Source: Micromonospora sp. DSM 45708 (lineage in GTDB: Bacteria > Actinomycetota > Actinomycetes > Mycobacteriales > Micromonosporaceae). From it: a stretch of DNA of 64,000 nt. Shown one piece after another: positions 45,121 through 54,148 of the stretch. Every line of letters starts with the position of its first letter. Within the stretch, counting starts at the first letter, position 1. The position numbers and the translations under genes were made by a program. The stretch lies in contig NZ_CP154796.1 in the NCBI RefSeq assembly GCF_039566955.1, positions 6,820,001 through 6,884,000 of the forward strand, in the 5' to 3' direction. The notes beneath the pieces are model-generated. The model searched no databases. It saw nothing but the letters and a program-made list of their open reading frames with translations, and was not told the origin of the DNA.

Positions 45121-46014
45121 TCAGCGGGGGATCAGGGTCAGGATGCTCGCCTCGGGTGGGCAGGCGAAGCGGACCGGGGCGGTCGGGTGGGTGCCCAGGC
45201 CGGCGGAGACGTGCAGCCAGGAGTCCGAGCCGGGCCAGCGGTGCAGCCCGCGCGCCATTGACCGGGGCAGCCCGCAGTTGGTCACCAACGCGCCGTACCC
45301 GGGCACGCAGACCTGCCCGCCGTGGGTGTGCCCGGCCAGCAGCAACCCGAAGCCGTCGGCGGCCATCCGGTCCAGCACGGCCGGCTCCGGCGAGTGGGCC
45401 AGCGCGATCGACAGCGCGACCTCGTCACCGACCGGCCCGGCCACCGCGTCGTAGTCGTCCCGCTCGATGTGCGGATCGTCCACACCGGCCATCTCGATCG
45501 CCCGCCCGCCGGCCTTGAGCGTGGTGCGGGCGTTGTTCAGGTCCACCCAGCCGGCGCCGGTGAGGATGCCGCGCAGTTCCTCGTACGGCAGCGGCACGCC
45601 GTCGGTGTACTCCCGGTCGGGCAGGAAGTAGGTGAACGGGTTCTTCAGCACCGGCCCGGTGTAGTCGTTGGAGCCGAACACGAACGCGCCGGGGAAGTCG
45701 AGCAGCGGCTGGAGCGCGCGCAGCACGCCGGGCACCGCCTCCGGGTCGGCCATGTTGTCGCCGGTGACCACGACCAGGTCCGGGTCGAGCGCGGCCAGCG
45801 AGGCCACCCAGTCCTGCTTGCGCCGCTGGTTGGGCATCATGTGCAGGTCCGACAGGTGGAGCACGCGCAGCGGTTCGGCGTCGGTCGGGAGCACCGGCAC
45901 GTCGTACCGGCGGAGGGTGAACAGGTTGCGCTCGACGAGCGACGCGTAGGCCAGCGTGGCCGCGCCGGCGGCGGCGGTTCCGGCCGCGAGCCGGAATAGT
46001 GTGCGCTTTCGCAT
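45121..46014 (-). CDS. Membrane-anchored metallophosphoesterase (YkuE/Rv3683-like)
   Basis: The 297-residue protein from ATG 46014 has an N-terminal signal anchor ([20 protein letters not shown]). The calcineurin-like motifs follow: [48 protein letters not shown], a central H, and [14 protein letters not shown]. The SND in place of NHD is typical of the YkuE-like group. In M. tuberculosis the same gene (Rv3683) adjoins ponA2, as here. Its substrate is uncertain, possibly a lipid or envelope phosphoester. Confidence 0.88.
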   Translation of the reverse strand: MRKRTLFRLAAGTAAAGAATLAYASLVERNLFTLRRYDVPVLPTDAEPLRVLHLSDLHMMPNQRRKQDWVASLAALDPDLVVVTGDNMADPEAVPGVLRALQPLLDFPGAFVFGSNDYTGPVLKNPFTYFLPDREYTDGVPLPYEELRGILTGAGWVDLNNARTTLKAGGRAIEMAGVDDPHIERDDYDAVAGPVGDEVALSIALAHSPEPAVLDRMAADGFGLLLAGHTHGGQVCVPGYGALVTNCGLPRSMARGLHRWPGSDSWLHVSAGLGTHPTAPVRFACPPEASILTLIPR

Positions 46015-46039
46015 GCTGTTCAGGGTAGTTTCACCGACC

Positions 46040-46495
46040 ATGAGCACGCTGAAGGACCGTCTCACCACCGACATGCGCGCCGCCCTGAAGGCGCGCGACG
46101 AGCTGACCACCTCCACGCTGCGGATGGCCCTCGCGGCAGTCGGCAACGCTGAGGTCGCCGGCCGGGAAAAGCGCGAGCTCAGCGACGACGAGGTGCTCGC
46201 GGTGCTGACCAAGGAGGCGAAGAAGCGGCGCGAGGCGGCCACCGCGTTCGCCGATGCCGGGCGCGCGGAGCAGGCCGGCAAGGAGACCGCGGAGGGCGAG
46301 GTGCTGGAGCGTTACCTGCCGAAGCAGCTCCCCGACGACGAGCTGGCCGAGCTGGTTTCGGGGGCGCTCGCCGCGGGCGGCTTCACCGGCAAGGCGCAGA
46401 TGGGCCCGGCCATGAAGGCGGCCCAGGCCGCGGTGGCCGGCCGGGCCGAGGGGGGCCGGGTCGCCGCCGAGGTACGCCGGCAGCTCGGCCTGTAG
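46040..46495 (+). CDS. GatB/YqeY-domain protein
   Basis: The 151-residue protein MSTLKDRLTTDMRAALKARD has the YqeY all-helical fold: TTSTLRMALAAVGNAEVAGR, LTKEAKKRREAATAFADAGR, EVLERYLPKQLPDDELAEL. It ends GRAEGGRVAAEVRRQL. The family resembles the tRNA-binding tail of the GatB amidotransferase subunit, but the role of the stand-alone form is unknown. It starts 26 bp from the divergent metallophosphoesterase. Confidence 0.92.
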   Translation: MSTLKDRLTTDMRAALKARDELTTSTLRMALAAVGNAEVAGREKRELSDDEVLAVLTKEAKKRREAATAFADAGRAEQAGKETAEGEVLERYLPKQLPDDELAELVSGALAAGGFTGKAQMGPAMKAAQAAVAGRAEGGRVAAEVRRQLGL

Positions 46496-46512
46496 ACGCA
46501 CCGACCGCAACG

Positions 46513-46548
46513 CGACGGGCGGGCACCCGCAGGGGTGCCCGCCCGTCG
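46513..46548. terminator. Bidirectional terminator between YqeY and PBP genes
   Basis: A perfect 16-bp stem (46513-46528 with 46533-46548) with a GCAG loop lies between the two convergent stop codons. Confidence 0.8.
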
Positions 46549-46562
46549 TCGTCGTTCGCCGG

Positions 46563-49001
46563 TCAGCCGCGTGGGCGTCCCGGTCGGCCGTTGCCCGGGT
46601 TCGGGGGAACCACCGGACCGCCCGGTCCGGTGGAGTCGCCGGGCTTCGGTGCGCCCTGCCCGGAGCTGACCTCGATCAGCACCACGCCGCCCTTGATGGT
46701 GCGCCCGTCCGGGCTGGTGCCGGCCGCGGTGCCCGCCGGGCACTCCGACGGCACCCTGCTGCTGGAGACCACCGGCTCGAAACCGGCGCCCTTGATCCGC
46801 GACTTGGCGGTGTCGACGGACTCGCACTTCACGCCCGGGATCGAACGCTGGTCACCCATGACGATCTTGCCGTCCGGTGGGGTGAAGTTCTTCCGTTCCT
46901 TGCCCTTCATGGCGTCCCGCAGCGTCTCGTAGACCGCCGGGTTGATGCCGTTGGGCACGTCGTGGCCCATCTTCTGGTTGGTCTGCGCCCAGTCCGGGTC
47001 GGCCATGATGCCGGCCACCGCGTACTGCTTGGTCATGGCGACCAGGGCGGAGGTCTTCTCCGAGTCGGTGGTGCCGGACTTGCCGGCCACCGGCGCCTTG
47101 ACGATGCCGCGGACGTTGCCGGCGGTGGCGGTGCCGCACTTCGAGGTGGCGGAGCGGTCACCGACCGGGCAGCGGGCGGCGTCCACGGCGGCGCGGGCCA
47201 CCTCGGTGCTGATCCGCTGCTCGCAGTGCGGGTTGGCGATGTCGAGCTTGTCACCGTCCGGCCCGCGGATTTCCTGCACCGGGATCGGCTCGCAGTACTT
47301 GCCGTCGGCGGCCAGCGTGGCGTACGCGTTGGCCAGCTCCAGCGGGGTGGTCTGCGAGACGCCGAGGCTGAACGCGCCCCACTGGTGCGGGTTGGCCGCG
47401 AGCTTGGCGTCGTCCGACGAGCGGAAGCTGATGCCGAGCTTCTGCGCCGCCTTGACCACGTTCTCCGCGCCGACCCGCTGCTGGAGGTCGATGAAGAACG
47501 TGTTCACCGAGAAGCCGAAGCCGCTCCACATGTTGTGCATGCCGGCCATCGACTCGTTGGCGTTCTGCGGGCAGTACTTGTTGGTGCCCGGGCAGGCGGC
47601 CGGGGAGTTGAACTCGACCGGGTAGTCGGACTTGAAGACCTTCTGCGCGTTGATGCTGTAGCTGAGCGGGTAGCCCTTCTCCAGCGCGGCGACCAGCGTG
47701 AAGATCTTGAAGGTCGAGCCGGCCTGGTAGCCGGCGATGCCGGGACCGCCGGTGACCAGCGGGTTCACGGTGTTCGGGTAGTTGCCCCGGATCTTCTTCT
47801 TCGCCTTGCGCGGGTCGCTGGAGATCTTGTTCTGCGGGTTCTTCGGATCGTCGATCTTGAACTTCCGGTTCACCGCCACCGCCCGGACGCGACCGGTGCC
47901 CGGCTCGATCACGGCCACCATCCGGGCCGCCTTGCTGCTCTCGCTCAGGTGGTTGCGGACCGCCTTGTCGGCGGCCTTCTGCGCCTGCACGTCCATGCTG
48001 GTGACGATGGTGTAGCCGCCGCTCTTGAGCCGCCGCTCCCGGTCGTACGACGTGCCGCCGAACGTCTCCTGCTGGAGCCACCAGCGGTAGAAGTAGTCGC
48101 AGAAGAAGCCCCAGGAGTTGGTGTTGGTCTGCACGCAGCCGTTCGGCGTGCGCTTGTCCCGCACCTGGAGCTTGATCTTCTTGGCGGCGTCCGCCTCGGG
48201 CTGGGTGATGGCGCCGGTCTGCACCATGTTCTGGATGACGTAGTCGCGCCGGCCGACCGCCTCCGGGTAGCCGGCCTTGGTGGTCGGGTCGAACGCGGTC
48301 GGCGCCTTCACCATGCCGGCGAGCATCGCCGACTCCTGGATGTCGAGCTTGCTCGGCGGCTTGCCGAAGTAGACCTGGCTGGCGGCGTAGACGCCGTACG
48401 CGCCGTTGCCGAACGCGGCGATGTTCAGGTAGCGCTCCAGGATCTCGTCCTTGGAGAGCTCCTTGTCGACCTGGAGCGCCAGGCTCATCTCGCGCAGCTT
48501 GCGGGTGCTGGTGTCCTCGGTGGCGGCGACCACGTCGGCCGGGTGGGTGGCCGAGTAGGAGATGGCCAGCCGGACGTACTGCATGGTGAGCGTGGACGCG
48601 CCCTGCCGGGACGAGCCGGTGGACTGGTTGTTGACGAACGCCCGGGCGACGCCGTTGAGGTCCACGCCGTTGTGCTTGTAGAAGTCGTGGTCCTCGGCCG
48701 CGATGATGGCCTTCACCATGTAGGGCGAGATGTCCTTGAGTTTGACGTCCTTGCGGTTCTCGTCGTACATGGTGGCCAGCGGCGTCTTGCCGTCGGAGGC
48801 CAGCAGGTAGGTGATCTGCGGGGCCCGGGCCACCGTCAGCTCCTTGGGCAGGGCGCCGAATGTCTCGGCACCCGCCTTGGCGGCAAGTCCGGACATCGCC
48901 ACTGCGGGGAAGGCCGCCGCAGCGACCACCACGCCGGCCAACAGGCCACAGATCAGTAGCGATGCGGCGTTGGTCAACACGTTGTGGTCACGTTTCCGCA
49001 T
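46563..49001 (-). CDS. Class A penicillin-binding protein with PASTA domain (PonA2-like)
   Basis: The 812-residue protein starts at ATG 49001 with GAGG upstream. It has a short cytoplasmic tail and one membrane helix (SLLICGLLAGVVVAAAAFPA). The GT51 glycosyltransferase has the catalytic Glu in AAEDHDFYKHNGVD. The transpeptidase has the active Ser in AGSTFKIF, the SVN triad and KSGTT. A C-terminal PASTA repeat follows (SIPGVKCESVDTAKSRIKGA) with a Pro/Gly tail. It polymerises and crosslinks peptidoglycan. In M. tuberculosis the equivalent ponA2 (Rv3682) also adjoins whiB4. Confidence 0.94.
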   Translation of the reverse strand: MRKRDHNVLTNAASLLICGLLAGVVVAAAAFPAVAMSGLAAKAGAETFGALPKELTVARAPQITYLLASDGKTPLATMYDENRKDVKLKDISPYMVKAIIAAEDHDFYKHNGVDLNGVARAFVNNQSTGSSRQGASTLTMQYVRLAISYSATHPADVVAATEDTSTRKLREMSLALQVDKELSKDEILERYLNIAAFGNGAYGVYAASQVYFGKPPSKLDIQESAMLAGMVKAPTAFDPTTKAGYPEAVGRRDYVIQNMVQTGAITQPEADAAKKIKLQVRDKRTPNGCVQTNTNSWGFFCDYFYRWWLQQETFGGTSYDRERRLKSGGYTIVTSMDVQAQKAADKAVRNHLSESSKAARMVAVIEPGTGRVRAVAVNRKFKIDDPKNPQNKISSDPRKAKKKIRGNYPNTVNPLVTGGPGIAGYQAGSTFKIFTLVAALEKGYPLSYSINAQKVFKSDYPVEFNSPAACPGTNKYCPQNANESMAGMHNMWSGFGFSVNTFFIDLQQRVGAENVVKAAQKLGISFRSSDDAKLAANPHQWGAFSLGVSQTTPLELANAYATLAADGKYCEPIPVQEIRGPDGDKLDIANPHCEQRISTEVARAAVDAARCPVGDRSATSKCGTATAGNVRGIVKAPVAGKSGTTDSEKTSALVAMTKQYAVAGIMADPDWAQTNQKMGHDVPNGINPAVYETLRDAMKGKERKNFTPPDGKIVMGDQRSIPGVKCESVDTAKSRIKGAGFEPVVSSSRVPSECPAGTAAGTSPDGRTIKGGVVLIEVSSGQGAPKPGDSTGPGGPVVPPNPGNGRPGRPRG

Positions 49002-49401
49002 CCAGGTCACCTCGACAGGGTACGCGAGCAGGGATCGGCGGGCGCGTGGGGAACTTTCCCCATTTCCATCCCGCGCCGGCCTCGTTGTGCTAAACGCACG
49101 AGCCCTGGTGTGGGGTTGCGGGAGAAACGCAGAAGTCTCCGCCGAACGGGGGAGCGGCGCGGCGTTTTTCCGTACCGGGGCCGGGTAGACGGCGGGCGAA
49201 GGCCCGGGAAGCCGGGAGTGTCCGGAAATTAGGGATTTCGCCGACAACGTTGCGTAATCGGGTGACTACACAGCATGATGGTGACGGCGATCGCAGCCAC
49301 ACGTCGTCCGTGCCGCCCTGGGGAGGCCGGCCGGACGACCGGGGGGAGTTCGAGGCTGCTCGCGCGACGTCGGTAGGTACTGCAAGGGGGGACGTGTACA
49401 G
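49002..49401. promoter_or_regulatory. Divergent promoter region between the PBP and whiB genes
   Basis: The 400-bp gap holds no gene. For the whiB side a weak box pair is TTGCGT (49250-49255), 18 bp, CATGAT (49274-49279). For the PBP side I find no convincing boxes. The whiB start is preceded by AAGGGGGGACG. Confidence 0.35.
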
Positions 49402-49725
49402 ATGGGCATGATCACTGACTGGCCGTCACTGGCGGCGTGTCAGAACGGGGACCCGGACGCGTTGTTCGTACAGGGCGCCGAACAGAACGTGGCAAAGAGG
49501 ATCTGCCGGAGCTGCCCAGTTCGGTACGAGTGCCTGGCCGACGCGCTCGACAACCGGATCGAGTTCGGCGTGTGGGGCGGCATGACCGAACGTGAGCGTC
49601 GCGCGCTGCTCCGCCGTCACCCGCAGGTGACGAGCTGGCGCAAGATGTTCGAGGCGGCCATGAGGAAGAACGCCAAGGAGAAAGCCGGCAAGGACAGGAT
49701 CCTGGTCACCACCGCCACGTCCTGA
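49402..49725 (+). CDS. WhiB-family iron-sulfur regulator (WhiB4/WblA group by context)
   Basis: The 107-residue protein has the four cluster ligands C13, C35, C38 and C44 (CxxC in ICRSCPVRYEC). It also has the GVWGG turn (56-60) and a basic C-terminal DNA-binding tail (AMRKNAKEKAGKD). WhiB proteins bind a 4Fe-4S cluster and respond to oxygen or nitric oxide, acting with the housekeeping sigma factor. The context (PBP upstream, two Get3-like ATPases downstream) matches whiB4 in mycobacteria and wblA in Streptomyces. The latter controls antioxidant genes and development. Confidence 0.9.
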   Translation: MGMITDWPSLAACQNGDPDALFVQGAEQNVAKRICRSCPVRYECLADALDNRIEFGVWGGMTERERRALLRRHPQVTSWRKMFEAAMRKNAKEKAGKDRILVTTATS

Positions 49726-49743
49726 CCGGTCCGGTCGGCGCGT

Positions 49744-50892
49744 TCACCGCCGGCTGACCGCCTCGCCGATCGTCCGCAGCCCGTCGACGTCGTGCACGTC
49801 GGCGGGCTGCGCCGGCACCGACACCGCCGGCACCGCCGGGAACGCCTCGGTGAACCGGGCCGCCACCCGCTGCTCCCGGGCCGCCTGCTGGGCCAGCGCG
49901 GCGTGCGCGCGCAACACCTCGACCGTGCCCTCGTGCCCGCCGACGTCCGTCAGCCGCTCCGCGGCGGCCAGGCTCCGCTCCGCCGACAACCCCGGCGCGG
50001 CCGGCAGGTGCACCCGGTTGAGCACCAGCCCGGCCAGCGGCATCCGCTCGTCGCGCAACCGGCCCGCGAAGTAGGCGGCCTCCCGGACCGCGTCCGGCTC
50101 CGGCGCCGCGACCAGCAGGAACGCGGTCTCGCCGGCCTGGAGGATCCGGTACGTCTGCTCGGCCCGCTGCCGGAACCCGCCGAACATCGAGTCGAGCGCG
50201 GCGACGAAGCCGGACAGGTCGGTGAGCAGTTGCGCGCCGAGCACCTTCTGCACCACCTTGGAGAACATCCCGAAGCTCGCCGTCACCAGGCTGAACATGC
50301 TCCGCCCACCGCTGCGCGCCGGGGCCAGCAACAGCCGCAGCATCCGGCCGTCGAGGAACCGCGACAGCCGGGCCGGCGCGTCGAGGAAGTCGAGCGCGGA
50401 GCGCGACGGCGGCGTGTCCACCACGATCAGGTCCCACTCGCCGCGGGCGTGGAGCTGACCCAGCTTCTCCATCGCCATGTATTCCTGGGTGCCGGCGAAG
50501 GTGGAACTCATGGCCTGGTAGAAGGGGTTGGCGAAAATTTCCGCCGCCTTCGCCGGGTCGGTGTGCTGGAGCACCACGTCGTCGAACGTGCGCTTCATGT
50601 CGAGCATCATGGCGTGCAGCTCGCCGCCGCTGTCCTCGACGTCGAGGCCCTTGACCTGCCGGGGCGTGTTGTCCAGCTCGGTCAGGCCGAGCGACTGGGC
50701 CAGCCGGCGGGCCGGGTCGATGGTGAGCACCACCGTCCGCCGGCCGTGCCGCTCGGCCGCCCGCAGCGCCAGCGCCGCGGCGGTGGTGGTCTTGCCCACG
50801 CCGCCCGCCCCGCAGCAGACCACGATCCGCACGCCGGGGTCGGCGAGGATCTGGTCGACGTCCAGCGGAGGCGCCGCGTCTTCGGAAGGCAC
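49744..50892 (-). CDS. ArsA/Get3-family ATPase (second of pair)
   Basis: The protein has 382 residues from the GTG at 50892; a TTG three bases upstream is an alternative. It has a deviant Walker A (CCGAGGVGKTTTAAALAL), switch I TIDPARRLAQSLGL, DLIVVDTPPSRSALDFLD (switch II) and an Ala/Leu-rich helical region. It is the Rv3679/Rv3680 type found in pairs in actinobacteria and probably handles a membrane or protein cargo with its partner. It is third in the minus-strand operon and convergent with whiB. Confidence 0.88.
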   Translation of the reverse strand: MPSEDAAPPLDVDQILADPGVRIVVCCGAGGVGKTTTAAALALRAAERHGRRTVVLTIDPARRLAQSLGLTELDNTPRQVKGLDVEDSGGELHAMMLDMKRTFDDVVLQHTDPAKAAEIFANPFYQAMSSTFAGTQEYMAMEKLGQLHARGEWDLIVVDTPPSRSALDFLDAPARLSRFLDGRMLRLLLAPARSGGRSMFSLVTASFGMFSKVVQKVLGAQLLTDLSGFVAALDSMFGGFRQRAEQTYRILQAGETAFLLVAAPEPDAVREAAYFAGRLRDERMPLAGLVLNRVHLPAAPGLSAERSLAAAERLTDVGGHEGTVEVLRAHAALAQQAAREQRVAARFTEAFPAVPAVSVPAQPADVHDVDGLRTIGEAVSRR

Positions 50893-50950
50893 CAATCGAG
50901 CGTATCGGTCCCGAGGGGCTCTCTGCTCCGCAGCCGGCCCCAGGTGTGAG

Positions 50951-51925
50951 TCAATCCGCCCGGACGAGCGTCTCGGCCAGCGTCTCCAGCCCGGCCCGGT
51001 CGACCCCGTCGGGCAGCAGCGGCAGCTCGGTCAGGGGCAGCCCCAGCTCCACCAGGTCACCGCGGAGCGAATCCTCCAGCTCGCGGCGTACCCGCTGGTC
51101 GCGGGCCTCCTCGGTGAGGCCGGCCACGGTCCGGGCGTCGGTCGGCAGGCCGGCGGCGGCCAACCCCCGCTTCAGCTCGGCCGCGGTCACCGGGCGACCG
51201 GCCGGCACCGGCGGACGGACGCCGTTGACGATCACCCGGCCGACCGGGAAGCCGAACTGGGTCAGGTCGGCCACCGCGTCGAGCGTCTCCTGGACCGGCA
51301 TCTCCTCCAGCAGCGTCACCACGTGCACGGCGGTCATCGGGGAGCGGAGCAGCGCGGAGACGCCCTCGCTCTGGGTCTTGATCGGGCCGACCTTGGCCAG
51401 CCGGGCGGTCTCCGCGGTGACGTTGAGGAACCGGCCGATGCGCCCGGTCGGCGGCGCGTCCAGCACCACCGCGTCGTACGCCCGGCGGGACCCGCTGGTG
51501 CGGGTGGTGGCCTCCTTGACCTTGCCGGTGAGCAGCACGTCCCGCAGGCCCGGGGCGATCGTGGTGGCGAAGTCGATCGCACCGAGCTTGCGCAACGCCC
51601 GGCCGGCCGCGCCGAGCTTGTAGAACATGTCCAGGTACTCGAGGAGCGCCTCCTCGGCGTCGACCGCCAGCGCCCGCACCTCACCGCCGCCGGGCGCGTC
51701 GGTGAGGTGCCGCTCCTCGTACGGCAGCGGGTCGGTGCCGAAGAGCTGGGCGATGCCCTGCCGCCCCTCGACCTCGACCAGCAGCGTGCGCCGGCCCCCG
51801 GCGGCCAGTCCGAGGGCCAGCGCGGCGGCCACGCTGGTCTTCCCGGTGCCACCCTTGCCGGTCACCACGTGCAGGCGGCCCGGCCATCTGCCGCCGGACT
51901 CGGCCGGCTGCTCACTCGCTGCCAC
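50951..51925 (-). CDS. ArsA/Get3-family ATPase (first of pair)
   Basis: The 324-residue protein (GTG start at 51925) has VVTGKGGTGKTSVAAALAL, VEVEGRQGIAQLFG and YDAVVLDAPPTGRIGRFLNV. It is smaller than the partner and has a different switch region. The pair is expected to form a heterodimer, as for the two neighbouring genes in M. tuberculosis (Rv3679/Rv3680). The partner gene starts 58 bp downstream. Confidence 0.88.
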   Translation of the reverse strand: MAASEQPAESGGRWPGRLHVVTGKGGTGKTSVAAALALGLAAGGRRTLLVEVEGRQGIAQLFGTDPLPYEERHLTDAPGGGEVRALAVDAEEALLEYLDMFYKLGAAGRALRKLGAIDFATTIAPGLRDVLLTGKVKEATTRTSGSRRAYDAVVLDAPPTGRIGRFLNVTAETARLAKVGPIKTQSEGVSALLRSPMTAVHVVTLLEEMPVQETLDAVADLTQFGFPVGRVIVNGVRPPVPAGRPVTAAELKRGLAAAGLPTDARTVAGLTEEARDQRVRRELEDSLRGDLVELGLPLTELPLLPDGVDRAGLETLAETLVRAD

Positions 51926-51951
51926 CCGTCGAGCCTAACCAGCCGGTGGGA

Positions 51952-52560
51952 TCAGGCGACCTCGCAGACCCACCAACCCGTCTTCCGCACCACGGTGAAG
52001 CGGAGTTCCTGATCGGCGACCTTCTCGTCGGCGGTGGTCATGGTGACCCGGGTGGAGACCGTGGCCCGGTCCCCGGTCTGGTTGTCGACGGTCGGGTTGG
52101 TCCAGCGGAACCGGGGGTTCTGGTACTGCCCGGCGTACTTCTGCACCTCGGCGACCTTGGCGGCGATCTTCTCGTCGTCGCGGGCGGCGGAGCAGACGAA
52201 CGTGGCCGCCTTGTCGGCGTCCCGTTCCTGGTAGACGGCCTTGAGGAAACCGTCCACCGCCACCTGCGGCTCCTTCGCGCCCTGGCCGTCCTCGCCGTTG
52301 CGGAGGGCGAGGAACGCGGCGGTGCCACCGCCACCGCACAGCAGGACCGCGGCGGCCAGCACGAGCGAGACGATCAGCAGGGTCGGGCGCTTGCGCGGCG
52401 GCGCCCCGGACGGATACGGCGGCTGGCCGAGCCCCGGCGGCGGGCCGGCTCCGGGTGGTGGCTGACCGGGGCCGGCCGGCGGCGTGGCCCCGACGAATGC
52501 CGGCTGTGGGATCGGTTCGCCGGGTGTGCCGGTGGTGCCACCGGCGGGCGGTTGGGTCAT
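51952..52560 (-). CDS. Pro-rich single-pass membrane protein (DUF4878-like)
   Basis: The 202-residue protein has a Pro/Gly-rich cytoplasmic N-terminal region of about 60 residues, then one membrane helix (LLIVSLVLAAAVLLCGGGGT). An extracytoplasmic NTF2-like domain follows (AVDGFLKAVYQERDADKAAT, FRWTNPTVDNQTGDRATV, VRKTGWWVCEVA), a pattern of DUF4878-type or Mce-associated-like proteins. The Cys pair could form a disulfide. It heads the operon with the two ATPases (26-bp gap), so its partner role is plausible but unproved. Confidence 0.75.
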   Translation of the reverse strand: MTQPPAGGTTGTPGEPIPQPAFVGATPPAGPGQPPPGAGPPPGLGQPPYPSGAPPRKRPTLLIVSLVLAAAVLLCGGGGTAAFLALRNGEDGQGAKEPQVAVDGFLKAVYQERDADKAATFVCSAARDDEKIAAKVAEVQKYAGQYQNPRFRWTNPTVDNQTGDRATVSTRVTMTTADEKVADQELRFTVVRKTGWWVCEVA

Positions 52561-52740
52561 CGGTCTCCCCCGGGTTGCGGCGCGCCCGTCGCCGCCCCAG
52601 GCGACGGGCACGGGGTCGAGGTGGTGGGCGCGCGACCGCGCGCGTCCAGTCCGGAAGGGTAGCGGTCGGCGGGCCGCTTGCCAGCCCCGCGTGTGGCGTG
52701 CCGAACGCGAGAGCGCCGTCGCGTTCCGGACCAGTCTTGT

Positions 52741-52754
52741 GTCACATATGTGAC
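52741..52754. promoter_or_regulatory. 14-bp perfect palindrome, candidate operator
   Basis: GTCACATATGTGAC is a perfect palindrome in the 303-bp gap between divergent genes (52560 minus, 52864 plus). It is AT-rich compared with the surroundings. Half-sites TCACA/TGTGA are in the reverse order to a CRP site, so a different regulator is likely. I see no gene in this gap. Confidence 0.5.
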
Positions 52755-52863
52755 TAAACGTGATCAGTCATGCGCGTCCCGTTGTCGGAGTGGTCGACCA
52801 CGTCCTACGTTCGTCGCGACACGGCGGTCGGACCGGGGGATTCCGAGCCGCGCGGTGGTGCCC

Positions 52864-53340
52864 ATGAACAGGTACGACGTCCGGAGGCAGCGGATGCGCG
52901 ACGCGGAGAACGTTCCCCGAGCCCAGTTTCCCCCCGGCGACCGGGCCGCCCGGCCCGGTGACGCCGACGGTCCTGGCGCGGGCACACCGTTCAACGAGCG
53001 CTCCTACCGACCCCCGGTCGAGGTGGTCCGCACGCTGCTCCGACCGGCCGGCCGCCGGCGGGACGAGGAGGAGCCGGGCTACGTCATCCACCTGCCGGTG
53101 CGGGTGGCCGACCTGGCGGCGGCGACCGCGCTCGCCGGCATCGTGGCCACCTCGCTCGGCTTCCTGGCCGAGCTGGACGCCGGCGAGACCACCGTCTCCA
53201 CCGCCGACGACCAGAACAACCGGCACCGCGTCTTCTGCGACCTGCTGCTGCCCGACCGCGGTCGCTGCCCGCAGCGCTACGAGCACGAGGGCCCCTGCGG
53301 CGAGTCACCCGCTCCGGAGCAGCGTCCCGCGACTGGCTGA
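52864..53340 (+). CDS. Conserved hypothetical protein
   Basis: The 158-residue protein from ATG 52864 (MNRYDVRRQRMRDAENVP) has a basic, disordered-looking N-terminal half. A C-terminal domain follows (GYVIHLPVRVADLAAATALA, SLGFLAELDAGETTVSTAD) and ends with a Cys-containing tail HRVFCDLLLPDRGRCPQRY and HEGPC. Three Cys with one His could bind a metal or form disulfides. No family recognised. It lies in the conserved neighbourhood of DUF4177 and RidA genes. Confidence 0.6.
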   Translation: MNRYDVRRQRMRDAENVPRAQFPPGDRAARPGDADGPGAGTPFNERSYRPPVEVVRTLLRPAGRRRDEEEPGYVIHLPVRVADLAAATALAGIVATSLGFLAELDAGETTVSTADDQNNRHRVFCDLLLPDRGRCPQRYEHEGPCGESPAPEQRPATG

Positions 53341-53402
53341 GGCGGTCGGACCGTAGGCTGTGCCTGACCGAAGTCCAAGTCAGGCAAGGGAGCCTTCCTC
53401 CG

Positions 53403-53558
53403 ATGCAGAAGTGGGAATACGCCACGGTCCCGCTGCTGGTCCACGCGACCAAGCAGATCCTCGACAACTGGGGCGAGGACGGCTGGGAGCTGGTCTCCGT
53501 GGTGCCCGGGCCGAACCCGGAGCAGCTCGTCGCGTACCTGAAGCGCCCGAAGGGCTGA
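53403..53558 (+). CDS. DUF4177 small protein (Rv3678A-like)
   Basis: The 51-residue protein MQKWEYATVPLLVHATKQIL ... ending LVAYLKRPKG has the DUF4177 pattern: W-E-Y near the N terminus and NWGEDGWELVSV in the middle. In mycobacteria the same small gene sits next to the RidA gene, as I recall. Its function is unknown. It ends five bases before the RidA start, so the two are one transcript. Confidence 0.85.
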   Translation: MQKWEYATVPLLVHATKQILDNWGEDGWELVSVVPGPNPEQLVAYLKRPKG

Positions 53559-53563
53559 CGACC

Positions 53564-54025
53564 ATGAGCAACGGACCGCACGCGAAGCTCGCCGAACTCG
53601 GTCTCGCGCTGCCCGAGGTCGTGCCGCCGGTGGCCAGCTACGTGCCGGCCGTCCAGTCCGGGCAGCACGTCTACGTCTCGGGCCAGCTCCCGATGGCCGA
53701 CGGCAAGCTGCTCGCCACCGGCAAGGTCGGCAACGGTGTCTCCGCCGATCAGGCGAAGGACCTGGCGGAGCGGTGCGCGCTGAACGCGCTGGCCGCGATC
53801 GACGCGCTGGTCGGGCTGGAGAACGTCGTCAAGATCGTGAAGCTGACCGGCTTCGTGGCCAGCGCCGCCGGCTTCACCGGCCAGCCCGCCGTCATCAACG
53901 GCGCCTCCGACCTGTTCGGCGCCGTCTTCGGCGAGGCCGGCCGCCACGCCCGCAGCGCGGTCGGCGTGGCCGAACTCCCCCTCGACGCGCCGGTCGAGGT
54001 CGAGGTCATCGTCGAGGTCGCGTAG
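53564..54025 (+). CDS. RidA/YjgF-family protein
   Basis: The 153-residue protein has GLALPEVVPPVASYVPAVQS, VYVSGQLPMADGKLL, CALNALAAIDALVGLENVVK and ARSAVGVAELPLDAPVEVEV. This is the extended RidA-like variant with a beta-strand-rich core; the Arg of HARSAVG fits the position used to deaminate imines. Classical RidA removes reactive enamines from amino acid metabolism; this branch is less studied. Confidence 0.88.
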   Translation: MSNGPHAKLAELGLALPEVVPPVASYVPAVQSGQHVYVSGQLPMADGKLLATGKVGNGVSADQAKDLAERCALNALAAIDALVGLENVVKIVKLTGFVASAAGFTGQPAVINGASDLFGAVFGEAGRHARSAVGVAELPLDAPVEVEVIVEVA

Positions 54026-54039
54026 CGCGTCCCCCGGCC

Positions 54040-54118
54040 CCCGTGATCTTGCAGGTTCCGCCCCGGCACAAGCCCCGAACGAGGACAAACCCCGGGCCGG
54101 AACTGCAAGATCGCGGGG
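54040..54118 (+). repeat. Imperfect inverted repeat, possible terminator
   Basis: The left arm starts near 54040 with GTGATCTTGCAGG-TTCCG and the right arm (to 54118) reads CGGAACTGCAAGATCGCGGGG. The stem is long with a one-base bulge and GATC near the ends, like those at 39073 and 45068. It falls between RidA and the MBL gene on the same strand. Confidence 0.55.
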
Positions 54119-54148
54119 AGTGGCGGGTGGGGTCGTACGATCGCTGCC

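Noticed and set aside
52741..52754. CRP (cAMP receptor) site
   Set aside because: A CRP site needs TGTGA-N6-TCACA. Here the half-sites are in the opposite order (TCACA ... TGTGA), so the palindrome is kept only as an operator of unknown type.
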